DNA of 64,000 nt from Cryoendolithus antarcticus (GCA_002077065.1 NAJO01000032.1:457463-521462), one strand, 5' to 3'; counted from the stretch's first letter, positions 31,941 through 42,788 are shown. Notes: generated by a model from the letters alone, not told the origin. Numbers and translations are program-made.

Positions 31941-34900
31941 GTGATCACCATGGAGTTCGAAATTTCCCCTACGCACCACTCAGCCGGCACTGCTGCGCAT
32001 CTGCTTTCACCTACACACCACAGTACGATCGAGTCTATCAGACAGCTACGTCGGACACTGTCGCGTTCGCCTTCGAAGCCCGCACGCTTCCAATTGTTCA
32101 CACGCGCGACCGTCACTACATCAACAACCAACAACGTTCCCGCCTCGCCATCTGCGCTTTCGCGTGCTTATAGCGCAGAGGGAGCTGCCGATCTGCCGCC
32201 AAAGTCGAGATTCTCGGTGAAGCGCAGTGGCACGCGCCCGTCACTGCGCAAAGTCTCGCCAAACAGTCCACTCAGGCGCGCACTGAGCGACAACACGAAC
32301 CAGCCGAATGTGCGTCAGCCAGCCGTGCGGCGCACGTCTGCAGAGTTGGATCAGGAGAATATGGATTGTGGAAGCGATACACCAAAACGAGTCGAGTCGC
32401 GGTTCGATGAGCCGATCAAGTTTGATTTTAGTAAGGCACGAGTAGACGCGCATCTGCAACCAGTGCTGCGAGAGCACTTTCCGCCCAAGTCGAGTCCACT
32501 CAAGCGGAGCGACGGAGTCATGAATCTGGAGGTGGCCAGTATGAGCAGCCCGCGCGCCAAGCGGAGAAGTTTACACGGCACTGGGTCATTCGGTGGCGAC
32601 TTTAACATCTTTGACCAAGGCGGAGACGGCACTTCGCATGACTCAATGGAGCACTTCGAGGAGTCGGAACGAGAGGATAGTAAGACTGGCTTCTCGACTT
32701 GGCCAGATCATGTCGCCCAATCTCCTCACAGGCGTCCATTCGGGCTGCGCAAGTCCACTCTGCAGCAACGGGTCGGAGTGGGACGCACGCGATTGTTCAC
32801 GGATGCGTCAAACGAGCTCAACTCGCCCCAGCCATCAGCACGCGCGAGGGCCCGCTACTCACTTGATGGAGCACTGCCGTTGCGAAGCGCGGACATGGAC
32901 TCACCGTTCCGTCGCAACGGTATGATGGACCCGCCTGTGCTGTTTGCTCAGCCAGGACAGAAGCTGTACCAGTCAGCGCCAAAGCCCCACCCACTTTCTC
33001 AAGCGTTGACGCCTTCCTCCTCGAACTCGAGTATCACGAATGATGAGTCCAACATACCCAAGGGGCCAATTGCTGCCTCCCTTGCGAAGCCAGATCTTCG
33101 GAAGCCCTCGACCAGCTTCGCTAAGTCGCTGCCTATTGGTGCACTGCGTCCTGAAAAGAAGACAGCCAATGCCAACGCTGGTTTGCAAGACTTTGCCACA
33201 CCAGATGCATACCGCATGCCGAGACCAATGCCACAAGCTTTCATGTCTACGGGTCTGATCTCCAAGCGAAATCGCAGCGTGGATCTGCCAGCGGTCTCGT
33301 TCGGTGCCTCTGGACCAATGCCTGACACTCCGTCCAAGAAGACCACCATCGTGTTCGCCGGCACACCAGCACCAGCGTCAGCACTCGGCAAGGTCGCACA
33401 GCCACTTCATGAATTTGGCAGTCCGACCACACCCTTCAATGGTCGCATCTCAAAGATGTCGGCCGGCTCGTTCGGCAAGGCCTCGAGCATCTTCGGCTCG
33501 AACGCGCCACAGCTCACCCGTCGAGGCAGCTTCGTCAGCATCAATGGCGACGACTCTAACAGCTCGCCGACGCAGCACATGGATGGTCATTCGAGTGCCG
33601 ACGATTTGCCGCCTACACCGACCAAGGCTACAACGACAGTCGCTCGCCCGCAATCTAAGGGAGGCAAGAGCAACAGTCTGAGAAGCAGCCTGTTCGGAAG
33701 AAGGACATCGATCGGTCTTGACACCTTTCTGCCGCCGGACGCCGAGCAACAGTCTCCTGAAGAGGATCTCGCCAGTAAGTATCCACCTTTACTTCATTCC
33801 CCATTCGTGCCGAAGTCGACCAAGGCAACCCCAGCCTCAGTCCACTACGTGCAGCCTGCAATCACGGTCAACAGCTGTGACTCACCTTCGCCATGTCGTG
33901 GAAGAAGGCGCCACAATCGACAGCGCTCCCTGCCATCAGACGTGGCGACGAATGTGTCACGGCTCCATCCGATCGCTGCTCGAAACGTCACCCCTATCCG
34001 ACCAGCATATACTAAGACATCTATATCAGCTCCGGACCTCAACGCAAGCTTCGACTCGAGTATGCACCACTCGCCACACACGCCATATGAGTCCAACTCG
34101 CCACCAGATGCCAGCAAGCTCTCTATCTCGGCTGAGCACAAGTCATCGCTGTTCCTGCCCACGGACTCATTCCCTCCAGCAACTCCCACAGGTCCGCGAG
34201 ACTCATACAACGCCAGCATGGGCCAGAGCAATGCATCATCAGGCTACTTCGCGAACGACGTGGACACTTCTCTCACAGCTCGCTTCGGTCAGGTGACCAG
34301 CTTCGGCATCGGCGAATTCTCCCAGGTCTACCGAGTCGAGAAGCCAGTGCGTCCGCAGGGCACCTCGCCGAGAGGCTCCTCAAATAGCGTCTGGGCTGTC
34401 AAGAAGTCTCGTCGTCCATACACCGGCAACAAAGACCGTGCGCGTAAGATGCGCGAAGTGCAGCTCCTGCAGCGACTCCGCGGTCACGAACACATCATCA
34501 CCTTAGTCGACACCTGGGAAGCCAAGAACCACCTCTACATCCAGACCGAATTCTGCGAGAATGGCAACATGAAAGACTTCCTCGCTCAAGCAGGCTATAA
34601 GGGCCGACTAGACGACTTCCGCATATGGAAGATCATGCTCGAACTCGCCGAAGGCATCAAGTCCATCCACGACGCCGACCTGATTCACCTCGACCTCAAG
34701 CCAGCAAACGTCTTCATCGATTGGGAAGGCGTGCTCAAGATCGGGGACTTCGGCCTCGCATCTCACTGGCCCGCACCTCCAGATCTTGACGGCGAAGGCG
34801 ACAGAGAGTACATTGGGCCTGAAGTGCTGTGCGGGCGCTTCGACAAGCCAGCCGACATCTTCGCGCTTGGTATGATCATGCTGGAGATTGCGGGCAATAT

Positions 34901-35378
34901 CGTCCTACCAGATAATGGCGCTTCGTGGCAGCGTTTGCGCGCGGACGATTGGACGGATGTGCCGAGTTTGACTTGGAGTAGTGATAACAACATGCTTCGG
35001 GATGAAGATGGAGCGCCGATTGAGGGTGGTGGTGGCAGTGCGCGGGTGTATGTGGCGAATGAGGATGATGATCTGGACTTCTTGCGTCGGCTGTCGCCGA
35101 AGGCTTCGAAGGTTGAGAGGAGTCATGATCTGGTGCAGCCGCCGAACTTCATGGTTGATCTCGCAGATCCGGCTTCGCTTGATCGTGTCGTGCATTGGAT
35201 GCTCTCTGCCAATCCGAACGCTCGGCCTGTTGTTGATCAGTTGCTGGCTGTGGAGGGTGTGCAGTGGGTGCAACAGCGGAGGCGTGCTGGTGCGACGGTA
35301 TTCGAAGGTACATGGGGCCCGGCCGATGATGTGCTGGGAATGGGCTTCGACGCAGATGTCGAGATGACGGACATCTGA
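31941..35378 (+). CDS. Wee1/Swe1-family mitotic inhibitor kinase, 1145 aa
   Basis: Wee1 kinases phosphorylate Cdk1 on the Tyr next to its P-loop and delay mitosis. The first 780 residues are Ser/Pro-rich and probably disordered, with many SP and TP sites. The kinase domain (about 782-1120) has a Gly-loop FGIGEFSQVYRVE, the Lys in WAVKKSRRPYTGNKDRARKM, the catalytic loop LIHLDLKPANVFID (about 913-926), DFG in IGDFGLAS (about 935) and the Wee1-type segment EGDREYIGPEVLCGRF (about 951). KKSRRPxxGxKDR and EGDxEYIxPEVL are marks of the Wee1 subfamily rather than general kinases. No intron is needed. A second in-frame ATG at 31950 (MEFEISPTHHS) may be the true start; the preceding context does not decide. 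Confidence 0.93.
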   Translation: MITMEFEISPTHHSAGTAAHLLSPTHHSTIESIRQLRRTLSRSPSKPARFQLFTRATVTTSTTNNVPASPSALSRAYSAEGAADLPPKSRFSVKRSGTRPSLRKVSPNSPLRRALSDNTNQPNVRQPAVRRTSAELDQENMDCGSDTPKRVESRFDEPIKFDFSKARVDAHLQPVLREHFPPKSSPLKRSDGVMNLEVASMSSPRAKRRSLHGTGSFGGDFNIFDQGGDGTSHDSMEHFEESEREDSKTGFSTWPDHVAQSPHRRPFGLRKSTLQQRVGVGRTRLFTDASNELNSPQPSARARARYSLDGALPLRSADMDSPFRRNGMMDPPVLFAQPGQKLYQSAPKPHPLSQALTPSSSNSSITNDESNIPKGPIAASLAKPDLRKPSTSFAKSLPIGALRPEKKTANANAGLQDFATPDAYRMPRPMPQAFMSTGLISKRNRSVDLPAVSFGASGPMPDTPSKKTTIVFAGTPAPASALGKVAQPLHEFGSPTTPFNGRISKMSAGSFGKASSIFGSNAPQLTRRGSFVSINGDDSNSSPTQHMDGHSSADDLPPTPTKATTTVARPQSKGGKSNSLRSSLFGRRTSIGLDTFLPPDAEQQSPEEDLASKYPPLLHSPFVPKSTKATPASVHYVQPAITVNSCDSPSPCRGRRRHNRQRSLPSDVATNVSRLHPIAARNVTPIRPAYTKTSISAPDLNASFDSSMHHSPHTPYESNSPPDASKLSISAEHKSSLFLPTDSFPPATPTGPRDSYNASMGQSNASSGYFANDVDTSLTARFGQVTSFGIGEFSQVYRVEKPVRPQGTSPRGSSNSVWAVKKSRRPYTGNKDRARKMREVQLLQRLRGHEHIITLVDTWEAKNHLYIQTEFCENGNMKDFLAQAGYKGRLDDFRIWKIMLELAEGIKSIHDADLIHLDLKPANVFIDWEGVLKIGDFGLASHWPAPPDLDGEGDREYIGPEVLCGRFDKPADIFALGMIMLEIAGNIVLPDNGASWQRLRADDWTDVPSLTWSSDNNMLRDEDGAPIEGGGGSARVYVANEDDDLDFLRRLSPKASKVERSHDLVQPPNFMVDLADPASLDRVVHWMLSANPNARPVVDQLLAVEGVQWVQQRRRAGATVFEGTWGPADDVLGMGFDADVEMTDI

Positions 35379-37045
35379 TTGAGCGGGAGAGAGATGGAGA
35401 GGGAAATTGCTTTGGGTATCGCTATTCGACGATGATGCGTTGAACGGCTGGCCACTCTGCTTATGACTTTTACGACATGGTATGGGATGGGACGGATTTG
35501 GTTGGCGTTGGATGCGGTTTGCTTTTCAGAGATGGCCTTGGGAACAGGAAAGGCTTTGACGAGACCATACGCGCTGGGCGCGAGGTGGTTGTGTAGCTTA
35601 GCGAGTTCTGCATTCCCATCGCGAGGACTTCGGGAAGAGCCCGGCATGTAGCGCTTTGCTGAGGCATTGCTAGAGGTGCTGCGAAGAGACGTAGAGTACC
35701 TACACTGGTTACATCTCGACCTCTTGACTTCTGGTCTTTGTGCCATTCTGCGTTTCTAGAAAACTGTCTACAATGATGTTACCTCCATACGCAGTGCCTC
35801 GCTTGCACATGGCCTAAATCGCTGCTCTGCTGCTGTCGCTTTACTCACCACAGGCTACACCATGTCGAGACTGCTGAGGCGCATGACCGGGATCTCATTG
35901 TATCGCACCACGCTTGACCTCTCACGATCACGGTAGCATCAACTCATTACACCGGTCGTTCCTACAGAAGCATTGGCTACGTTCTAGACGTCTGGAAAAG
36001 CGGAGGTACATCTGCAACCCCGGCAGCTGGGCGGGTGGGCGAGCTGCCACGGCACGGCAGTGAATTCGGCTTTGCTGCTGTCATCATCAGCTGATCACGA
36101 TGAAGAGGAGCCGGCATGCTGTCATGAAACGGTGAGGATTCGGGGTTGCCAGCACATCGTCAATCAGCGATTGCCAGCGCCTCTAGAATTGCAAGCGGCC
36201 AAACTTGCCAAACGTTGGTCACACCGCGTTATCCTCCAACACCGTAGCGTCCCTACTCCTCAGCCCCAGATCTCGACACGTTTCGACGCCTTGCCGGCAA
36301 TCGGCATATCATGGCGTGAGGCGTCAGTGGCGCGTGTGCCTGACCTGGCGTATATTGGCGCCACTGATGTCAGGGCGATTCCGAGTGGACGGTAAGGCAC
36401 GCGACGATGGCGGAAGAAGGAATGGGGTGTCGTGGGCTTGTGGGATTCGGCGCGGAGACCTGCGCTCTAGCCTCGATGTTACTTGTTCAGCCAACGTAGT
36501 CGCATATCGCCGCTGTATCAGACGGCGCCGCGCGGAAAAGGAAGGACCAAATCGAGCTACTGCAACGGTTCTTCTCGCTGGTGTGTGCATTTCAGGGATC
36601 AGCCTGGCGGACCGCGGCCTTGTTTGCATGCCCATGCCCATGCTGTGAGGCTTGCACTTCCGCACTCCACAAACTTACGACCGAACGTGTCACCACCTCA
36701 CTGCATTCGCGACTCCACTGCCGCGCAGCTCTGCGCAAACAAACAACCCGCATCCATCTTTTCTCCCTTCCGTCCGTTGCAGTGCCGTCCTGGTTCCCCG
36801 CAAATCGACGCTGGCTTCACTTGGCTGCCTGCTACCCGCCTTACGCTCAGGTACATACGGCTACATTACGGTATCTCGTCCTGCATGGCCGCGACTGGGG
36901 GGTGAGGGACTGGAGATGACGGCTGGGTGTTGGAGTCTTACCGCTACCCCACCCTTGCGGACGACACCGGTTCTACGGGTCATTCCTACTGGCTAGCCTG
37001 TGGCTTTACTCACTACCTACCTGCAGTCAGTAATCGTCTGCCGAG
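35379..37045. other. Long upstream region of VAC7
   Basis: 1,667 bp between two plus-strand genes. Several frames of 100-147 codons occur on both strands, none with a recognisable feature, and they overlap each other. I treat the stretch as the 3' flank of the kinase gene plus a long promoter/leader of VAC7. Confidence 0.4.
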
Positions 37046-39802
37046 ATGGCAAACAACGACCCGAAGTTCGCTTCCGTTACGGGTGCGATGGAGACTGCCG
37101 AGCCGTCTGGTCCTAGTCCTAGTCCTGCGCAGACTTCTAATGTCTCGTCAGCAACTGTGAACAAGCCTGCCGGCGCACCTCGTATTCACAGCGGCACTGG
37201 ATCTGCCATTCCGGCGCCTTCATTGAGACGACAAGCTTCGAATAGTCTGCTTCCTCAGGCTTTGTCACCTTCTGGAGGCGCAAGTCCGAGAACCTCACGC
37301 AATAATTCGCCGATACGAAAGGATAGTCGACCTGCTCAGCCCAGCAGTGGGAGCTTCTCTTCGCAGCCATCTGCCGCTGCGATACAGCGCGCACTGTCAG
37401 CCAGTAACGTGCCGCAGCTCCCAGGGAGCGGCGCAGTGACAGAAGCGGTGTCGAAACTACCTGGACGAGGTGAAGCGAGGAGTGTAGGGCCCAGTGGGTC
37501 AGGCGACACAACACCGCAATGGCCGGTGTCGCCTCGTCTCAAGAGCCCGCCGCCTTCAGTCGGGAACTCGCGAAGAGGCAGCGCAGTGAACGCGAAGAAG
37601 AGTGAGCCTTCGAACTTAGCTGCTGTAGCGACGTCGGCGACTGCGACACCCACTATCAGTGTGCAAAGCGCGACGCCGACGACGGCTGCTGTGCCTAGTG
37701 GCAATAAGCAGGGTGCTGCGGAGGGAGGCGGGAAATCAGACCGAGATACACTACAAGCAGCGCCGAAGATGCCTTCATCACGAGGACCTAGTGGGAAGTC
37801 TACGTTGGAGACAGTGCAAGAGAACACTGCAGACGCGATAGCTGAGCCAGCGGCTGCTGTGCAAGCTGCAGCGGACTTGAAACCATTGACGAAGATCGTG
37901 GATGAGGAGAGGAGTACACCCAAACGACAGGACACTACAGAAGATGGGGAGCGCAGTATCCTCAGTGAGAGTGAGGGCGGTGGAGGGTATAAGAGTGACA
38001 GCAAACCGAGTCCGAGAGCTTCGATCGCTCAGCAGATGAGCAGTACGAACATACAGCAAAGACAAAAGACTGCTCCTTCAAAGAATGGGTTTATGCCTTT
38101 GACTACAACGAAATCTAGACAGCCGGATGGTGTCAGAAACATGACTGTGGAGACTGAGACAGTTCAGTCAATTCCGCAGTCTGGACTCAACGCTGGAGAT
38201 CGAAGTGGAGCAGGGAGAGGTGAAGCGAGTGGCAGCATCAGGCTGAAGCCGAGCAATGAGACTATACGACCAAAGAAAGAGAGGAAGCGAGGAACCCAAA
38301 AAGCGAGAAGTATCACGCAGGGAACAGCATCTTCCAAAGCCGACATCTTCGAGGCCCGAGTCGCGAATGCAGTGGACGAAGCGAATTCGTCCGACTCGGA
38401 AGAAACGTTCGTGTACGAATCGAACCCGCCAGAACCGCAACGACGACCGACTCGACATCACTCGCGCACACCCAGCGTCACGTCTGCACATTCGACTGCC
38501 GATCAACGAAGTGGCATACGAAACTTCAACGACGTTCTCGAGGAACGACGCGTAGCCGGGAAGCGGAGTATGAAGTTCTCCAACAATCCATTCAACGAAC
38601 ACGACAGTCCAACAGATCGACAAGACGGTACTGTGCGGTCACACCAGCCACGGCACTATGGGCGCTGGGGCCGCGGTGGCAGCCATGCATCTATGTTCGA
38701 TCAGGACTCGCCTTTCACTCAAGCCTCGAAACTGCGCAATAGTGCAACGACTTCGCGGAATTCGAAGCCAGGCTCGCCGCGAAGTCCGCAGAGTGTGCAA
38801 CACAATCGCTTCACGAATGCTGGACCGATGCTATTCGGCGGCAGCGGAAAGAAGGACTCCTCTTTCGACTTTGATGGCGAGGGAGCAGATGACGAGCGCA
38901 TGCCTCTTGTCGGCTCGCTGCGGACACCGAGGAGCAACCGCAACGGGCAGCGAGTCTATGGCAGCCACTCACCTTCAATCGATGAGTACTACAACGTTCG
39001 ACGACGCGGTCGCTGCGGTCGACTTGGCAGCTGCTTCTTGAGCTCTATGGTTTTCGCACTCGTCATACTGAGCGCCATAGCCTTCTTGGTGCTCAGTAAC
39101 CGACCGATGCAGGAAATTGAGATCCGGCAGATCCGTAATGTTCTGGCGAGCGAGCAGGAGCTGATGCTAGACTTACTAGTTGGCGCTGTGAATCCCAACG
39201 CCTTGGAGATCACGATCACGAATCTGGATTTGCAAGTGTTCGCCAAAGCCCGGCGATCCTCCAATGATTCGCTGATTGATGATCCGACCACAACACGACA
39301 CCGTCGACTCCGCCCAACTCGCCTGGAGAATACCTTGCCATCGCACACACCAGGCCATCATGACCATGGCACCGATCCCATGGCCCCTACAGAGTCCGAC
39401 ACCCCTCCCCTGCTCCTTGGTCAAGTTACACGCTTCTCCACACCCTTGATATTCGAAGGCTCGCCCATCAAACGCCACGAGCACCTCTCGCTAGGCGAGC
39501 TCAGGCTGCTCAAACCCGGTAACCACTCCGGTGAGGCGAGGGGTAGTGAGCGTTGGATGGAGGTCCTCGGAAGCGCGTCTGGCTTCGAGCTCATCATCAG
39601 GGGCAATGTGCTGTACAACTTGCCTATCAGTGGCCGGGAGCAGAAGAGTGAAGTCAGTGGACGGGTTGGGGTTCGGCCGGATGAGCTGGACGAGGGAGGG
39701 AATATGAGGTTGATACAGCCAAAGAAGGGTAAAGGATGGGAAGGGTGGAGATGGGGAGATGTTGTTGAGGAGCAGAGAGGAGAGGAGTGGGAGGACGAGT
39801 GA
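37046..39802 (+). CDS. VAC7: Vacuolar segregation protein Vac7 homologue, 918 aa
   Basis: Vac7 activates the Fab1/PIKfyve lipid kinase on the vacuole and so controls PI(3,5)P2 level and vacuole size. The first 650 residues are Ser/Pro/Thr-rich and low-complexity. A short basic run (YYNVRRRGRCGRLGSC) leads into one transmembrane helix, about residues 663-684 (SSMVFALVILSAIAFLVLSN). The lumenal part is the conserved Vac7 domain: MQEIEIRQIRNVLASEQELM, LLVGAVNPNALEITITNLDL, then a variable loop and LGQVTRFSTPLIFEG and GFELIIRGNVLYNLPISGRE. The conserved GxVNPN-like segment beside the membrane is typical of this family and of LEA-2-like folds. No intron is required. The tail is acidic and Trp-rich (GKGWEGWRWGDVVEEQ). 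Confidence 0.9.
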   Translation: MANNDPKFASVTGAMETAEPSGPSPSPAQTSNVSSATVNKPAGAPRIHSGTGSAIPAPSLRRQASNSLLPQALSPSGGASPRTSRNNSPIRKDSRPAQPSSGSFSSQPSAAAIQRALSASNVPQLPGSGAVTEAVSKLPGRGEARSVGPSGSGDTTPQWPVSPRLKSPPPSVGNSRRGSAVNAKKSEPSNLAAVATSATATPTISVQSATPTTAAVPSGNKQGAAEGGGKSDRDTLQAAPKMPSSRGPSGKSTLETVQENTADAIAEPAAAVQAAADLKPLTKIVDEERSTPKRQDTTEDGERSILSESEGGGGYKSDSKPSPRASIAQQMSSTNIQQRQKTAPSKNGFMPLTTTKSRQPDGVRNMTVETETVQSIPQSGLNAGDRSGAGRGEASGSIRLKPSNETIRPKKERKRGTQKARSITQGTASSKADIFEARVANAVDEANSSDSEETFVYESNPPEPQRRPTRHHSRTPSVTSAHSTADQRSGIRNFNDVLEERRVAGKRSMKFSNNPFNEHDSPTDRQDGTVRSHQPRHYGRWGRGGSHASMFDQDSPFTQASKLRNSATTSRNSKPGSPRSPQSVQHNRFTNAGPMLFGGSGKKDSSFDFDGEGADDERMPLVGSLRTPRSNRNGQRVYGSHSPSIDEYYNVRRRGRCGRLGSCFLSSMVFALVILSAIAFLVLSNRPMQEIEIRQIRNVLASEQELMLDLLVGAVNPNALEITITNLDLQVFAKARRSSNDSLIDDPTTTRHRRLRPTRLENTLPSHTPGHHDHGTDPMAPTESDTPPLLLGQVTRFSTPLIFEGSPIKRHEHLSLGELRLLKPGNHSGEARGSERWMEVLGSASGFELIIRGNVLYNLPISGREQKSEVSGRVGVRPDELDEGGNMRLIQPKKGKGWEGWRWGDVVEEQRGEEWEDE

Positions 39803-40084
39803 AGAGCTCGAGGAGATTTCCTTTGTCATCCCAAGGGTTGCGACTGAGGTCGCGTGCTGTGGACTTTGAGCGTTATAGCGATTTACACTGCCGAGTAGGT
39901 AGGTGTGCTCTCACGGGCCGAGAATGAAAGCTGATATTCTGATCTATCCACCTTCGAGGGAGGTACGAACGGGCTGTCTCGTTTGGGTACTGATTCACCA
40001 AAAATAGGAATTGAGCAGTTCATTACGCCCACAACCACGGTCACTCTACTGAAAACATCAACCTCCACCTGCCAGCTTTAGACG

Positions 40085-40834
40085 ATGCTCGCTATGAGGC
40101 GTGCCCGTGGCGTCTTGCCAGCGGTACAATATAGTCTCAGAGCTCTACCGATGGGCCACCGACTTCGATACCCTGGCGCATTCACGTTGGCGCCCATAAG
40201 CCTCCAAGCAAAGAACGCCATGAGGCCTCTGCGCACCTTCAGCTCTACACCCTATTCGGGATCGCTGGCGTCTAGGTTGGCTCAGCTCTGGCGCGGCCCA
40301 CCCGCTCCTCCTCCGAAAGCCCAAATTTATTCGCCGGCGCAAGACCCGCTACCGCTTGGGCTAATCTACCCGACTTCTCTGCCAACGCACGAACACTTCG
40401 TCCTGTTGGAAGACGGCTTGACGCGAGAGCACTGTGAGCGCATTGCAGAATCGGCGCGAGACCTCATCGAGCGTGCGTTTCAAATTCCTCAGGAACAATC
40501 ACAGCAAACTACGGAGGTCAACGCGCCCAGTGGCAGATTTGCCGGCAGACTCACGCACGATGAAGTTGCGGATGCTGTCAGTGTGGACTTTACACCACCG
40601 CATCCCGATTTCAGGAGTTCTACGCTTGCTGCCCTGATTGTCCAGCTCCCATATGCGTTGGAAGTCGAGTTACTCGTCAAGTTCCTCAAGGAAGCGCATC
40701 CGGGCTGCGTGAAACGTGGTATGATGCAGAGCATCGTTAGTGATTGCCTCGAGACTCATTGTGGCCATCCAGGAAACTGCAAATACGATGATGGGGACGG
40801 CGCTGGGATGTGGCTCGCCTTACTTCATCAATGA
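40085..40834 (+). CDS. Unknown protein with mitochondrial presequence, 249 aa
   Basis: Uninterrupted gene just downstream of VAC7. The first 55 residues hold many Arg and no acidic residue, and end in PLRTFSSTPYSGS, which has the look of a mitochondrial processing site (R-x-F/Y followed by Ser/Thr). The mature part begins near a Pro-rich APPPKAQIYSPAQDPLPLG and contains EHFVLLEDGLTREHCERIAE and LAALIVQLPYALEVELLVKF; it ends with a His/Cys segment CLETHCGHPGNCKYDD (positions about 221-236) that could bind a metal. I do not recognise a family. Import to mitochondria is predicted from composition only. Confidence 0.6.
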   Translation: MLAMRRARGVLPAVQYSLRALPMGHRLRYPGAFTLAPISLQAKNAMRPLRTFSSTPYSGSLASRLAQLWRGPPAPPPKAQIYSPAQDPLPLGLIYPTSLPTHEHFVLLEDGLTREHCERIAESARDLIERAFQIPQEQSQQTTEVNAPSGRFAGRLTHDEVADAVSVDFTPPHPDFRSSTLAALIVQLPYALEVELLVKFLKEAHPGCVKRGMMQSIVSDCLETHCGHPGNCKYDDGDGAGMWLALLHQ

Positions 40835-41237
40835 GCTCGCTGACTCACTGGTGCTAGATGCGGATGACTGTCATTGCCGCAGAAACATCCAATAGCCAGG
40901 TGAGCAGGCACCAGCTTTGCGTGCATTTTGAACCACGGTGGAGTGTCGCGTGCATGGCACAAGTTGTTGTTTGGTCCCTGTGAGAGCGCCGTCGCTCTGA
41001 TCACTCCATCAGAGGCTCAGCCAGAAAAAGTAGGCGCGGGTTAGAAAGGTTGCGAAATCCGAATGTCGGCTACGAGATCTCTCAACTCACACATAGCCCT
41101 ACGAGATGGCATTTCAAGTCTAGGACGACAATACGTCGAAGGTTACAACTACTGGTATCGTACAGCTACTTTCCCCCCCTCTCTGACTATAAACGTGAAT
41201 TCAGGAGCACCTCTCCGGGGCACTTTCCGAAACCAAA
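40835..41237. other. Convergent 3' region
   Basis: 403 bp between two genes pointing at each other. No gene supported. Confidence 0.45.
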
Positions 41238-42788
41238 TCATGCAGAACAATCAGCACAGTACCAGCTCTTCTGTTTTGACGGTGCTTCCTTGAGGCCCAC
41301 GCATTCGAAGTGATACCACTCCTCGGCTCGTTTGCAGCGTGTGCCGTCGCAAGCGACCATACGACCTGAGCTTGGTGACTTGCAGAGGCAGTACAGCTGC
41401 TCGTCCGTCCCAGCTGCTGTCTTCCGAGCCGGTGTTGCAGGCCCAGGTGATGACGCGACGCTGAGGGAGTCGATGTCGGTCTCTGCGCCACTGTCGGTGT
41501 CTTCGCCCTGCTTCCGTCGCTTATGCGGCTCGTCGCCAGCATCGACGTCGTCAGTCGCTTTTCGCTTCGACGGTCGTGAGGACGCGGGCTTCTCCTTGTC
41601 TTGCGCTGCGCTTTGGCGATCCTCTCCCTCACTCATGGTGTTGTTGATAGGATCATGCAGTGCGTTTACCACTTTCTCGACACCCATATCGTCACCCTCT
41701 GCTGTATCCGCTAGCTCCGGATCTATCCATCCATCTGTATAACTGCCTCCCATGTCAATCAACCACAGTCTCCCCTCCCTGTCCACGAGGAAGTTGTCCG
41801 CCTTTGCATCGCCCCATACTAAGTCGTGCTCATGCAGCACATTCTTCATTCGCTCCGCTTCCTCTGCCCAACGATCTCGATCAGCTTGCGGTACTTCGAC
41901 GTCAAGCTTCATGGTCAAAGGGACAGGGTCGACGATCTCGGACTGCAGGAACCCGAGTGCTTTCGTCGAAGATGTGCCGGATCCAACGAGACCACGTACT
42001 TGCGGGGCGAGGACTTGGTCCTTGATGTCGGGTTGCGCCAACCGATGTAGCATGGTGATCTCCCGTTTCGTTATCTTGGGTGCTTCTTCTACTGCCGCTT
42101 TGAAGAAGAACGTTTCACCTGTCGACTTCACCCGCACGCGTGTAGGGTGATAGGGCGGTGGCGAACCGCTGCCATCCAGTATTTCGAGGTCAGAGGCGGC
42201 GTACCAAGAGTAATCGAGATCGCGGATGTATTTGGGGATCGAAATCTCGGGGTTCAACTTAGCCATGCGGCGTTTGAGATCTGTCGTTGCTTCCAGTTCT
42301 GTGGCAATGAGGTGAGCGGAGTTGGCGATCTCGAGGTCGAAGAAGCGGGTTTCAGCATCGTAGTATTCTTGCACAGTAGGCTTGTGATCTGACGCGGCGG
42401 TCTTGCCTCGTGCTCTTGCAAGGGGCGCGAGCATCCACTCGTGTATAGCGTCTTCGGCATCTTCATGACTTAACTTTGACTTCGCGGTTCTGGCGTCTGC
42501 GTCATCCGGGCTCGCGACGTCGACAGCGCTGTCTCTTTCGCTGATCGGCTGGCTAAGTGATCGATTTTCTTGGTTCAGATATGCTTCCACAAGCTGGCCG
42601 TACTGTTCGCATATCGAAATACCAGCGGGCTTCTTCGAGTGTCGAAACTTGTCAACGTCCGCGATGATGTGAAATCGTTGGTGCGTTCGGTCCGAGTACG
42701 CTGTCAGTGCACAGCTGCCTACGTCGTCGAGGAAGAAGTCAAGGACATGGAGGTCAGCTTGCTCGGCGTCCACACTTTTGCTTGACAT
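41238..42788 (-). CDS. Kinase-like domain fused to C-terminal PHD finger, 516 aa
   Basis: Uninterrupted gene. Residues about 215-350 form a kinase-like fold: VRVKSTGETFFFKAAVEE (a Lys in the second strand), EITMLHRL, a hinge-like FLQSEIVDPVPLTM, a catalytic-loop-like HDLVWGDAKADNFLVD and IDMGG where DFG is expected. The Asp of the catalytic loop and the Asp of DMG are present, but the Gly-rich loop is not recognisable, so activity is open. A basic, disordered linker (SKRKATDDVD, EPHKRRKQGED) follows. The C-terminus is a PHD finger (about 465-514) with the Cys4-His-Cys3 pattern: YCLCKSP, MVACDGTRCKRAEEWYHFEC, KSWYCADC. ING-type PHD fingers of this shape read histone H3 Lys4 methylation. A nuclear, chromatin-linked role is inference. 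Confidence 0.82.
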   Translation of the reverse strand: MSSKSVDAEQADLHVLDFFLDDVGSCALTAYSDRTHQRFHIIADVDKFRHSKKPAGISICEQYGQLVEAYLNQENRSLSQPISERDSAVDVASPDDADARTAKSKLSHEDAEDAIHEWMLAPLARARGKTAASDHKPTVQEYYDAETRFFDLEIANSAHLIATELEATTDLKRRMAKLNPEISIPKYIRDLDYSWYAASDLEILDGSGSPPPYHPTRVRVKSTGETFFFKAAVEEAPKITKREITMLHRLAQPDIKDQVLAPQVRGLVGSGTSSTKALGFLQSEIVDPVPLTMKLDVEVPQADRDRWAEEAERMKNVLHEHDLVWGDAKADNFLVDREGRLWLIDMGGSYTDGWIDPELADTAEGDDMGVEKVVNALHDPINNTMSEGEDRQSAAQDKEKPASSRPSKRKATDDVDAGDEPHKRRKQGEDTDSGAETDIDSLSVASSPGPATPARKTAAGTDEQLYCLCKSPSSGRMVACDGTRCKRAEEWYHFECVGLKEAPSKQKSWYCADCSA

